A stretch of DNA of 39,403 nucleotides from CADEED01 sp964444835 (GTDB lineage: Bacteria; Pseudomonadota; Gammaproteobacteria; Steroidobacterales; Steroidobacteraceae): NCBI GenBank assembly GCA_964444835.1, contig CAYUIT010000035.1, forward strand, positions 1-39,403, read 5' to 3'. The position numbers and the translations under genes are program-made. Shown piece by piece: positions 33,218-39,403 of the stretch (its first letter is position 1; the number at the start of each line of letters is the position of its first letter). A model generated the notes under the pieces. It was not told where the DNA came from, did no database searches, and saw only the letters and a program-made list of their open reading frames with translations.

Positions 33218-34294
33218 TTACGCGGAAGGCGGCTGTTTGTCGCCGTCGAGCGTTTCTTGCGCAAACTGGATCAAGGCGGTCACGAGCGTCAGAAAGACGG
33301 GCCCGACGACGATGCCGATTGAGCCGAATGCGGAAACGCCGCCGACAACGCCGACGAACACGACGAGTGTGGAGACCGGTGCAGTTTTCGAGATCAGCAT
33401 CGGTCGCAGGATGTTGTCGGACACGGCGACGATGACGCCCCAAATCGCGAGAAACCCTGCGGCACCCCAGCGCTGCGCGAATACGAGGTAGGCGACGGCA
33501 GGCCCCCACACGAGTGCCGTACCGCCGGCGGGTAGCAGCGCACAAATACCCGCGAGGACACCGAAGACCACGGGCGACGGCAGTCCCGTGAACGCAAAGC
33601 CGAGGCCGACGAGTGTGCCTTGCAAAATGGCCGTGAGGCCCGTGCCGTAGACCACGCCCCGTGTGACGTTGCCGAGGTGCTTGAACAATTGGTTGCGTCG
33701 CTCCGGTGGCAGCGGCAAGAACGCTACGAGCCGCGCGAACATCTCGCGCCCGTCGCGCAAGATGAAAAAGAACAGGAACAGCATCAAGAAGAAGCTAACA
33801 ACCGTGCCCACCGCGCCCAGCACGATGTTGCCACTCGCCGAGGCGATGCCCTTCAGCACGCCTTGCGCGCCATCGATGAGCCAACCTTGAATCTGTTCGA
33901 TCGTGATCGGGCTGTTGTCGCTGATGAACTTCGTGATGCGACCGACGATCGGATACTGCTCAAGTTGCGCAACGATCGTTCGATCGAAAGTGATCCCGCC
34001 CTTTTGCAGCGCCTGCAGCAATGCGCGCACTTGATTGGCGAACACCACGCCGAGCAGCGCGAGCGGCGCGACTACGAACACTGGCATCAGGCCCGTGAGG
34101 ATGCCCGCCGAGATTCCCGCCCGCCCCTTGAGGCGCTTCGTCAAGCGATCGTGCAGCGGATACAGAATGAACGCCAGGAACGATGACCACGCCAGTGCGC
34201 CCCAAAACGGATGCAACACCAGGAACATCGCGTAAGAAACCAGCGCGACCGCCACGAGGACGGAAACTCTTCGATAGAACGTGCTGTCAGACAT
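33218..34294 (-). CDS. AI-2E family transporter (PerM-like permease)
   Basis: This is a 358-residue inner-membrane protein with about eight hydrophobic segments. The paired N-terminal helices contain LVLHPFWGALAWSSFLAFILYPLHDRL, the usual opening of the family. GTGLTAILQGTLVGLGFAFTGLPSP and VWGPAVAYLVFAQRW occur later. Family members include TqsA, proposed to export autoinducer-2, and sodium/proton antiporters; the substrate here is unknown. ATG 34294 is preferred; ATG 34303 would add three residues. The stop is 47 bases before uvrD, so it may be the first gene of the uvrD run. It is divergent from the VOC lipoprotein gene. Confidence 0.92.
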   Translation of the reverse strand: MSDSTFYRRVSVLVAVALVSYAMFLVLHPFWGALAWSSFLAFILYPLHDRLTKRLKGRAGISAGILTGLMPVFVVAPLALLGVVFANQVRALLQALQKGGITFDRTIVAQLEQYPIVGRITKFISDNSPITIEQIQGWLIDGAQGVLKGIASASGNIVLGAVGTVVSFFLMLFLFFFILRDGREMFARLVAFLPLPPERRNQLFKHLGNVTRGVVYGTGLTAILQGTLVGLGFAFTGLPSPVVFGVLAGICALLPAGGTALVWGPAVAYLVFAQRWGAAGFLAIWGVIVAVSDNILRPMLISKTAPVSTLVVFVGVVGGVSAFGSIGIVVGPVFLTLVTALIQFAQETLDGDKQPPSA

Positions 34295-34328
34295 GGCACT
34301 CATGATAGCGATGCTAACATTCACGCCG

Positions 34329-35399
34329 ATGCGCGCACGCCCCCTGCGAGTCGTTATTTCGTTGACAGCAGCGCTACTGAGTGCCTGCGCAGCGCCGCCA
34401 CACGCCAATTCGCCTGCGAGGGATGACAGAATGTCCGCTAATGCACTGCTCGAAGTGATCCCCGTCGGCGCAGAGCGGGCGTATGCCTATGCCGTGCTGA
34501 GCGTGCCCGATGTCGAGCAAGCGCTCGGTCTTTGGCAGCGGCGCTTCGGTATGCATGTCGTTGCAAGGCGCACGGGCAGCGATCCGGGCCTTGCGCGGTT
34601 CTGGGGCTTGCAGCCCGACGACATCATCGATCAGGCGATTCTGCTAACACCCGGCGCCACGGAAGGGGGCATCCACCTGGTGCAGTTCAAGCTGCCAGGG
34701 CCTGCGGTGCGCGCCAATGCCGCGCCCACCGACCTCGTGCCGAAGAGCGTCGATATCGTGGTGCGCGACATCCAAACGCGTTACGCCGAGTTGACCGCAG
34801 CCGGTTATCAATTTCGTTCCAAGCCCGGCCGTTTCGAGTCCGACGGCGTGGTCGTATTCGAGACCCACATGCATGGCCCAGATTCGGTCAACATCGTGCT
34901 GCTCGAGGAGATGGGCCGCGACGACCTAACGAGTGCCGCGGGCTACGGCGTGGCGCCGCAGATCGTCATTACGACGTCCGACAATATCGCCGAGAAAGTG
35001 TTCTTGGAGAGCGTCTTTGGGATGAGCGAGGCTTCGTATCACCGCTTCTCGGGGCCGGAGATCGAAAAGACCATCGGTCTGCCGAAGGGTGCGGCGCTCG
35101 ATATTCGCATCGTGGGCGATCCCGCGAGTCGCTACGGTCGGCTGGAGCTCGTGCAATACGAGGGAGTCAAGAGCGCGAATCTCTATCCACGGGCTGTGCC
35201 GCCCGCTCGCGGGTTGCTCAGCGCCACCTACTTCGTGCGCGATCTCGCGCCGATCTTGGCACGTGGCGAAGCCTATGGCATCCAGGATGCCGGAGTTGTT
35301 AGCACCATTCATGGTGCGCTGCGGATGGCGCGGGTGAGGTCTCCGACGGGGTTCCAAATCGACGTCGTCGAGCGGCCCAAGACCCGAGCGCCCAACTAG
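34329..35399 (+). CDS. VOC/glyoxalase-fold lipoprotein
   Basis: This is a 356-residue protein. Its N-terminus (RARPLRVVISLTAALLSAC) ends in a lipobox with Cys, so it should be membrane anchored facing the periplasm. It contains two vicinal-oxygen-chelate modules: the first near residues 40-200, starting YAYAVLSVPDVEQALGLWQRRFGM; the second near 215-350, starting with IVITTSDNIAEKVFLESVFGM. A full VOC site needs His/Glu metal ligands; I cannot assign them confidently. VOC proteins are normally cytoplasmic, so the lipoprotein signal is unusual. The start is uncertain: ATG 34311 is also possible, and neither has a clear Shine-Dalgarno. No function is assigned. Confidence 0.8.
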   Translation: MRARPLRVVISLTAALLSACAAPPHANSPARDDRMSANALLEVIPVGAERAYAYAVLSVPDVEQALGLWQRRFGMHVVARRTGSDPGLARFWGLQPDDIIDQAILLTPGATEGGIHLVQFKLPGPAVRANAAPTDLVPKSVDIVVRDIQTRYAELTAAGYQFRSKPGRFESDGVVVFETHMHGPDSVNIVLLEEMGRDDLTSAAGYGVAPQIVITTSDNIAEKVFLESVFGMSEASYHRFSGPEIEKTIGLPKGAALDIRIVGDPASRYGRLELVQYEGVKSANLYPRAVPPARGLLSATYFVRDLAPILARGEAYGIQDAGVVSTIHGALRMARVRSPTGFQIDVVERPKTRAPN

Positions 35400-35435
35400 T
35401 AGAAGTTTCGACGGCACGGAGAACACGCTTCCGCC

Positions 35436-36047
35436 ATGCATCTCTACGACTACCTCGATTCCGGTAACGGTTACAAGGTTCGGCTTGTCCTCGCGCTGAC
35501 CGGCCGACCGTACCGTTGGACGGAGCTCGACATCGACCGCGGTGGCACACGCACGCCCGAGTTCCTCGCCAAGAATCCTAACGGCAAGATTCCGGCGCTC
35601 GAACTCGATGACGGTACCGTGCTTGCCGAGTCGAACGCGATCTTGTGGTATCTCGCCGAGGGCACACGATTCATCCCCGACAACCGCACGCAGCGGGCCC
35701 AAGTGCTGCAGTGGATGTTCTTCGAGCAATATAGCCACGAGCCATACGTCGCGACGCCGCGCTACATCAAGCGGCACCTCTCGCCCGAGCATCCGCGGCA
35801 AGCCGAGATCCCACAGCGTCTTGAACGCGGCCGTGCCGCGTTCGCGGTGATGGAAACGCATTTGCGCGCGCGAAGCTATTTCGTGGCGGAGCGCTATACG
35901 ATTGCTGACATCGCGCTGTACGCCTACTCACACGTTGCGGACGAAGGCGGCCACGATCTGGCGCCGTATCCTCGAGTGCGGGCATGGCTCGAGCGCGTCG
36001 CGGCCGAGCCCGGCCACATTCGCTTGCTCGACAAGCCGCGCGCCTAA
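35436..36047 (+). CDS. Glutathione S-transferase family protein
   Basis: This is a 203-residue cytosolic GST. The N-terminal thioredoxin-like domain starts MHLYDYLDSGNGYKVRLVLAL and has NPNGKIPALELDDG and ESNAILWYLAEGT, the glutathione gamma-glutamyl-binding block. The C-terminal helical domain has ERYTIADIALYAY, the conserved N-capping box region. The catalytic residue is probably Ser9 or Asn11 instead of Tyr. The substrate is unknown; maleylacetoacetate isomerase or detoxification roles cannot be separated. The gene lies 36 bases after the VOC gene. Its TAA stop directly abuts the stop of the convergent serine hydrolase gene. Confidence 0.94.
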   Translation: MHLYDYLDSGNGYKVRLVLALTGRPYRWTELDIDRGGTRTPEFLAKNPNGKIPALELDDGTVLAESNAILWYLAEGTRFIPDNRTQRAQVLQWMFFEQYSHEPYVATPRYIKRHLSPEHPRQAEIPQRLERGRAAFAVMETHLRARSYFVAERYTIADIALYAYSHVADEGGHDLAPYPRVRAWLERVAAEPGHIRLLDKPRA

Positions 36048-37178
36048 CTATTCGTTCAACGACTGCCAGATCGCTTGAAACGCCTCGCGAGCTGCCGGGC
36101 GTTCCTCGAGATCGCCGTTGGTCAGCAAGATCCGACCGCGATGTGTTGCGAGGTCGAGTGCCAGAAACGCACTCAAGCCGGGGTCTCCACCGGAGTGGCC
36201 CACGGTGCCGCTCCGTCTGAACTGCCAGAATAGCCCTTGATTGGGCTCGCCCTCGGGCAAGCCCTTCGGCATCGCGCTGGGCTTGAACTGCGGCGTCAGC
36301 ATCAAGCGCACGGCATCGCTCGACAGCGGCGATGATTCGCCCGCATGGGCGCGCAAAATGGCCGTGGCATAGCGGGCTAGATCGCCACACGACGTGTACA
36401 TGCCGCCATCGGCATAGGTGACGAGGGAGTAGTTAGGCAGCGGCACATTGTTGCCGTTTTGCAGCCCATACAATGTGGCTTGGCGATCGCTCTGCGCGGG
36501 CTCACGCCGCCAGCCGCTCGAGGACATGCCGAGGGGCGTGAATACTAACTGCTGAGAAGCTTGGGCGAAATCTGCACCGAGCATCGGCTCGAGCGCCACC
36601 GCCACGAGCGCCGCGCCCATATTCGCGTACTTGAACGTCGTGCCCGGCGCCGCTCCGCTGTAGCGGCGTCGCAAGTCGCGAGGACTCCCCGAGAAGTAGC
36701 GCGCGACGAAAGACGGCATGCTGGTCGTCGGTTGTGAGCCGATCTCATAGGCCTTCTCGTAGGACGAGCGTTCGTCGACGATGGAACCCGTGTGCGTCGC
36801 CAACTGTCGCCACGTGATCGCGGCTTTCGGGTAGCGAGGATGAGCGACGCGAACGCCCGCGGGGGTGCTGACGGGCGCATCGAGATCGAGCTTCTGTTGA
36901 CTCGCGAGTGTGGCGAGCATCAAACCGACGACGGTCTTGCTGACCGAGCCAACGGGTTGAATCGAATCGTCGCGATAGGGAACCGCTCTCGCGATGTCGG
37001 CCCAGCCGAATGCAGCGGTCGCACGCGTGCCCGTGAGATCGACCGTTGCAACACAGAGGCCGGGCAAGCCAGATTCGCGATGCAATGCTTCCAGGCGACC
37101 GCGATCGAGAGCAGCGGCGGGCGTGCTCGCGGCGCTGCCGGCCGCCACCAACAAACAAGCTATGAAAAGATTACGCAT
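36048..37178 (-). CDS. Serine hydrolase, class C beta-lactamase/DD-peptidase fold
   Basis: This is a 376-residue protein with a Sec signal peptide (about residues 1-23, ending PAAA). The catalytic motifs of the family are present: S-x-x-K as SVSK (Ser78, Lys81), Y-x-N as YAN (Tyr184, Asn186), and HSGG (328-331) in place of the K-T-G triad. Such proteins include D-aminopeptidases, esterases and beta-lactamase-like hydrolases of the periplasm. HSGG in place of KTG argues against true AmpC activity. It is divergent from an Lrp/AsnC-type regulator gene, with an inverted repeat in the 81-base gap; regulation by that protein is plausible. Confidence 0.92.
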   Translation of the reverse strand: MRNLFIACLLVAAGSAASTPAAALDRGRLEALHRESGLPGLCVATVDLTGTRATAAFGWADIARAVPYRDDSIQPVGSVSKTVVGLMLATLASQQKLDLDAPVSTPAGVRVAHPRYPKAAITWRQLATHTGSIVDERSSYEKAYEIGSQPTTSMPSFVARYFSGSPRDLRRRYSGAAPGTTFKYANMGAALVAVALEPMLGADFAQASQQLVFTPLGMSSSGWRREPAQSDRQATLYGLQNGNNVPLPNYSLVTYADGGMYTSCGDLARYATAILRAHAGESSPLSSDAVRLMLTPQFKPSAMPKGLPEGEPNQGLFWQFRRSGTVGHSGGDPGLSAFLALDLATHRGRILLTNGDLEERPAAREAFQAIWQSLNE

Positions 37179-37201
37179 GGCATCATGCTAACGAGCCGCG
37201 T

Positions 37202-37249
37202 GCGGCGAAAAACGCCGTTTCGCAGGAAATTGTCGCCGTTTTTCGCCGC
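37202..37249. promoter_or_regulatory. 13-bp perfect inverted repeat between divergent genes, probable operator
   Basis: GCGGCGAAAAACG (37202-37214) is repeated in inverse orientation as CGTTTTTCGCCGC (37237-37249), 22 bases apart, so the arm centres are about 35 bases apart (between three and four helical turns). It fills most of the 81-base gap between the serine hydrolase and the Lrp/AsnC gene. A-tracts flanked by GC in paired arms suit an Lrp-family dimer or octamer. There is no T-run to suggest a terminator. Confidence 0.55.
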
Positions 37250-37259
37250 CGGATCGCTC

Positions 37260-37736
37260 ATGAAGCTAGATATGTTGGATCGCAAGTTGCTCCGTGCGCT
37301 GCAACGTAATGCGCAGCAAACACACGCGGCCCTCGGACGCCGAGTGCACCTGTCCGCTTCCTCGGTACGGCGCCGCCTGGAATCGCTACGGCGTCGCGGC
37401 GTGATTCGCGCGGAAGTCGCACTGCTCGATGCGAGCGCATTCCCGAAGTCAGTCTCCGTCGTCGTCATGGTCGCTTTCGCGCGCGAAAGCACGCGCGTTT
37501 ACGCAGAGTTCAAGCGCCGGATGCGCGCCGACCCCGCGGTGCTGCAGTGTTTCTCGATTGCGGGGGAGTATGACTTCGCACTGCTGGTTCAGGCCACCGA
37601 CGTGGCAGCCTTCGAACAGTGGGGGCAAGCGCAATTGCTGGCCGACGGCAACATTGCGCGCTACAGCAGCTTTGTCGTCTGGTCCACCGTCAAGCATGAG
37701 ATGCAGCCTTTAGTGCCGCTAACAACCGATCAATAG
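37260..37736 (+). CDS. Lrp/AsnC family transcriptional regulator
   Basis: This is a 158-residue regulator. The N-terminal winged helix-turn-helix has LDMLDRKLLRALQRNAQQTHAAL, then SASSVRRRLESLRRRGVIR as recognition helix and wing, and the C-terminal RAM/AsnC ligand-binding domain (about residues 70-150) follows with VLQCFSIAGEYDFALLVQATD. The G-x-Y-D element is the usual effector-binding signature. Its effector is probably an amino acid but cannot be read. I chose ATG 37260, which matches the family length. It is divergent from the serine hydrolase gene and convergent with gloB, whose stop directly abuts its own. Confidence 0.95.
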   Translation: MKLDMLDRKLLRALQRNAQQTHAALGRRVHLSASSVRRRLESLRRRGVIRAEVALLDASAFPKSVSVVVMVAFARESTRVYAEFKRRMRADPAVLQCFSIAGEYDFALLVQATDVAAFEQWGQAQLLADGNIARYSSFVVWSTVKHEMQPLVPLTTDQ

Positions 37737-38528
37737 CTACCAGCTGTTGCGCAGCTCGCGCAGCTTGACGAACACCGTCCGCGCGTCCGGTGTCGGGCCG
37801 ATCTCCGGGAAGCGCTCGCGCAAGCGCTCGATGATCTCGGGGTTGCGCAAACGAAAGAACGCATTGATCGCTTTTTCTTCGCTGAGCGTGGTGACGCGCG
37901 CGAGCTCGGGTGCCGTGCGTGCCGCTTCGGGCTGTAGCAATGCTGCAGCTTGGTTGTTAGGTTCGCGATCGAGGGTGAACGCAAGATTGCGTGCCATGTA
38001 CTCGTGGCCGGGGTAGACCCGCGTGGCATCGGGCAGTCGTGCAAGCTGCGTGACGAATGTGTCGTACAGCGCCTCTGGCGAACCGCCGTTGTGGCAATTG
38101 CCTGCGCCCGCGTTGAACAGCGTATCGCCGCAAAAGAGCGCGGGCGGATCGCCGTGGCCCAGCAAGCAGATGTGCGCCATCGTGTGGCCGGGCGTGTCGA
38201 GGCACTCCAGTTCGACGGTTTTACCGACTCGAATGACATCGCCGCGCGTCAAGCCGACGTCCACACCGCCGATACGCGCAGCGGCTCCTGCATGCGCGAA
38301 TACTTGGGCGCCGGTCACTTCCACGAGGCCGGCGTTGCCGCCTGTGTGATCGCGATGCTCGTGCGTATTGAGAATGCGTGTGATCTGCAAGCCACGCGCA
38401 CGCGCAGCGTCGAGACACTTGCGCCAGTCCAGCGGATCGATCGCGAGCGCTTCACCCGTTTCGGGGCACGCGATCAAATAGTGAAAATTGCGGTAGTCGT
38501 TTGCCGCCCAGATGCGCTCGATGAGCAT
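37737..38528 (-). CDS. gloB: Hydroxyacylglutathione hydrolase (glyoxalase II)
   Basis: This is a 263-residue metallo-beta-lactamase-fold enzyme that hydrolyses S-lactoylglutathione to lactate and glutathione, completing methylglyoxal detoxification. The binuclear metal motif is THEHRDHTGG (His56, His58, Asp60, His61). Other ligands are His115 in DTPGHTMAH, Asp134 in FCGDTLF and His175 in YPGHEY. The C-terminal region with NPEIIERLRERFPE matches the glutathione-binding helical domain of GloB, so this is not a generic lactamase-fold protein. Length is typical. The stop directly abuts the convergent Lrp-type gene. Confidence 0.95.
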   Translation of the reverse strand: MLIERIWAANDYRNFHYLIACPETGEALAIDPLDWRKCLDAARARGLQITRILNTHEHRDHTGGNAGLVEVTGAQVFAHAGAAARIGGVDVGLTRGDVIRVGKTVELECLDTPGHTMAHICLLGHGDPPALFCGDTLFNAGAGNCHNGGSPEALYDTFVTQLARLPDATRVYPGHEYMARNLAFTLDREPNNQAAALLQPEAARTAPELARVTTLSEEKAINAFFRLRNPEIIERLRERFPEIGPTPDARTVFVKLRELRNSW

Positions 38529-38556
38529 ACTTAACTGTACAACGAATTGAGTTCCG

Positions 38557-39402
38557 TCAGGCGCTGAGCGCTTCGTCGAACAAGCCGCGCTGATGTCGCA
38601 GCGGCACGCCCACGCGCACGGTCGTCCCGCGGCCGGCTTCGGACATCACGCGGAGCGTTCCGCCGAGCAATGCGAGCCGTTCCCGGATGCTGAAGAGGCC
38701 GAAACCACCGTCGCGACGTGGCAGGTTGTCCAACGCGCGTGAATCGAAGCCGATGCCGGGATCGGTCACCTCGAGCATCATGTACTCGCCATCGAGATAG
38801 CAGCGAACCGATGCCTGGCGCGCTCGCGCGTGCTTGGCCACGTTCTGCAGCAACTCGCGCACGGTTTGAAAGAGCAACACGGTGGTGTGCTCGTCGAGCG
38901 GCTTTGGATGCCCATCGTCCTCGACACTCACCGTGAGCCGATGCTGCTTCGTCATGCGATCGGCGAGCCAGCGAATGCCGGCTACGAGGCCACCGTCGTA
39001 GAGGCCTGGCGGCGTCAACTCCGCCATCAGCGAGCGCACTTGATGATTCGTGTCGCCCACGATGCGCTCGAGCTCTGCGAGGCGCTCGAGCCGCTGTGGA
39101 TCGGTCTCGCTCCGACGGAGCACTCCAATTTCCATCGCGAGGCCGACAAGGTTCTGCGCCGGGCCGTCGTGCAAATCAGCGGCGAGTTTGCGGCGCGCGC
39201 GCTCCTCCGCCAGCGTGATCTCGGTGGCGAGCGCGCGCAGGCGCAAATCGTGTTCCGCGAGCGCAGCCTCTTGTCGGCGCAATTGCGTGATATCGCGAGC
39301 CGTGCCCCAAACGCGGTGCAATAGGCCGCCCTCGACGATACCGACCATCGACACCTGCAGCACGCGATCGAGGCCATACGGCCCTGGAATCACGTGATCG
39401 AT
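38557..39402 (-). CDS. Sensor histidine kinase, HisKA_3 type (5' end cut by window)
   Basis: The frame is open to the right edge, giving at least 282 residues of the C-terminal part. The first residues (up to VWGTARDITQLRRQEAAL) look like the end of a PAS/PAC sensor domain. They are followed by a short coiled coil and the dimerisation helix RKLAADLHDGPAQNLVGLAMEI, whose His is the expected phosphoacceptor. The ATPase domain has ELLQNVAKHARA (N box), DPGIGF (G1) and GGFGLFSIRERLALLGG (G2). This is the NarX/DegS-like class, usually paired with a LuxR-type regulator, which is not in the window. A GTG near 39393 is internal to the PAS region, so the true start lies outside. Confidence 0.9.
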   Translation of the reverse strand: MDHVIPGPYGLDRVLQVSMVGIVEGGLLHRVWGTARDITQLRRQEAALAEHDLRLRALATEITLAEERARRKLAADLHDGPAQNLVGLAMEIGVLRRSETDPQRLERLAELERIVGDTNHQVRSLMAELTPPGLYDGGLVAGIRWLADRMTKQHRLTVSVEDDGHPKPLDEHTTVLLFQTVRELLQNVAKHARARQASVRCYLDGEYMMLEVTDPGIGFDSRALDNLPRRDGGFGLFSIRERLALLGGTLRVMSEAGRGTTVRVGVPLRHQRGLFDEALSA

Positions 39403-39403
39403 A

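Noticed and set aside
36048..37178. The serine hydrolase as an AmpC-type resistance beta-lactamase beside its regulator
   Set aside because: HSGG replaces KTG, and the adjacent regulator is Lrp/AsnC-like, not the LysR-type AmpR.

Overview
The window is a GC-rich bacterial chromosome segment. Gene content (Trk potassium uptake, UvrD, QmcA/NfeD, a TRAP transporter, an AlgE-like outer-membrane barrel, a GloB-type glyoxalase II) points to a Gram-negative proteobacterium. A GC-rich gammaproteobacterium is my best guess, but taxonomy is inference only. The piece looks like a draft or metagenome-derived scaffold: it holds a 100-N gap whose two flanks carry the same 55 bp, so the gap is probably artificial. 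I see no tRNA, rRNA, CRISPR array or intact insertion sequence. No gene-free stretch exceeds about 200 bases apart from the N run.

Layout. 2-1555 (-): a DUF885 peptidase-like protein cut by the window edge, followed by a degenerate CheD-like protein (-). 2335-5765 (+): CurA-type oxidoreductase, SPFH/NfeD pair, glutathione peroxidase, CBS protein. 5762-6526 (-): L,D-transpeptidase. 6719-24559 (+): thirteen tightly packed co-directional genes. 24576-26989 (-): GNAT acetyltransferase and TRAP permeases without a substrate-binding protein. 27164-34294 (-): perM-like, uvrD, pyrF, trkA, trkH. 34329-36047 (+): VOC lipoprotein and glutathione S-transferase. 36048-37178 (-): serine hydrolase, divergent from an Lrp/AsnC regulator (+). 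37737-39402 (-): glyoxalase II and a histidine kinase cut by the window edge.

The most interesting region is 6719-24559. It encodes a DUF6502 protein with an HTH-like segment, two secreted DUF5666 repeat proteins (one lipoprotein, one with an ordinary signal peptide), a MurG-like glycosyltransferase, two GT4 glycosyltransferases, a heparinase II/III-fold protein, two APH-fold kinase-like proteins, a one-chain ABC exporter, a second MurG-like glycosyltransferase, a NodB-type deacetylase, and an outer-membrane beta-barrel whose N-terminus carries DUF5666-like repeats. Most junctions overlap by 1-8 bases. I read this as one translationally coupled operon for making, modifying and exporting a glycan or glycolipid. 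It lacks the hallmarks of the Wzx/Wzy, Wzm/Wzt and synthase routes, so it may be an undescribed export system. The DUF5666 repeats shared by three envelope proteins would be its signature.

At the DNA level, the heptamer TTGTTAG (CTAACAA on the other strand) occurs about 37 times by eye, on both strands and in all reading frames, far above chance. Three inverted repeats also stand out: one over the start codon of the DUF6502 gene, one between the serine hydrolase and the Lrp-type regulator, and one bounding a 91-bp element upstream of the TRAP genes.
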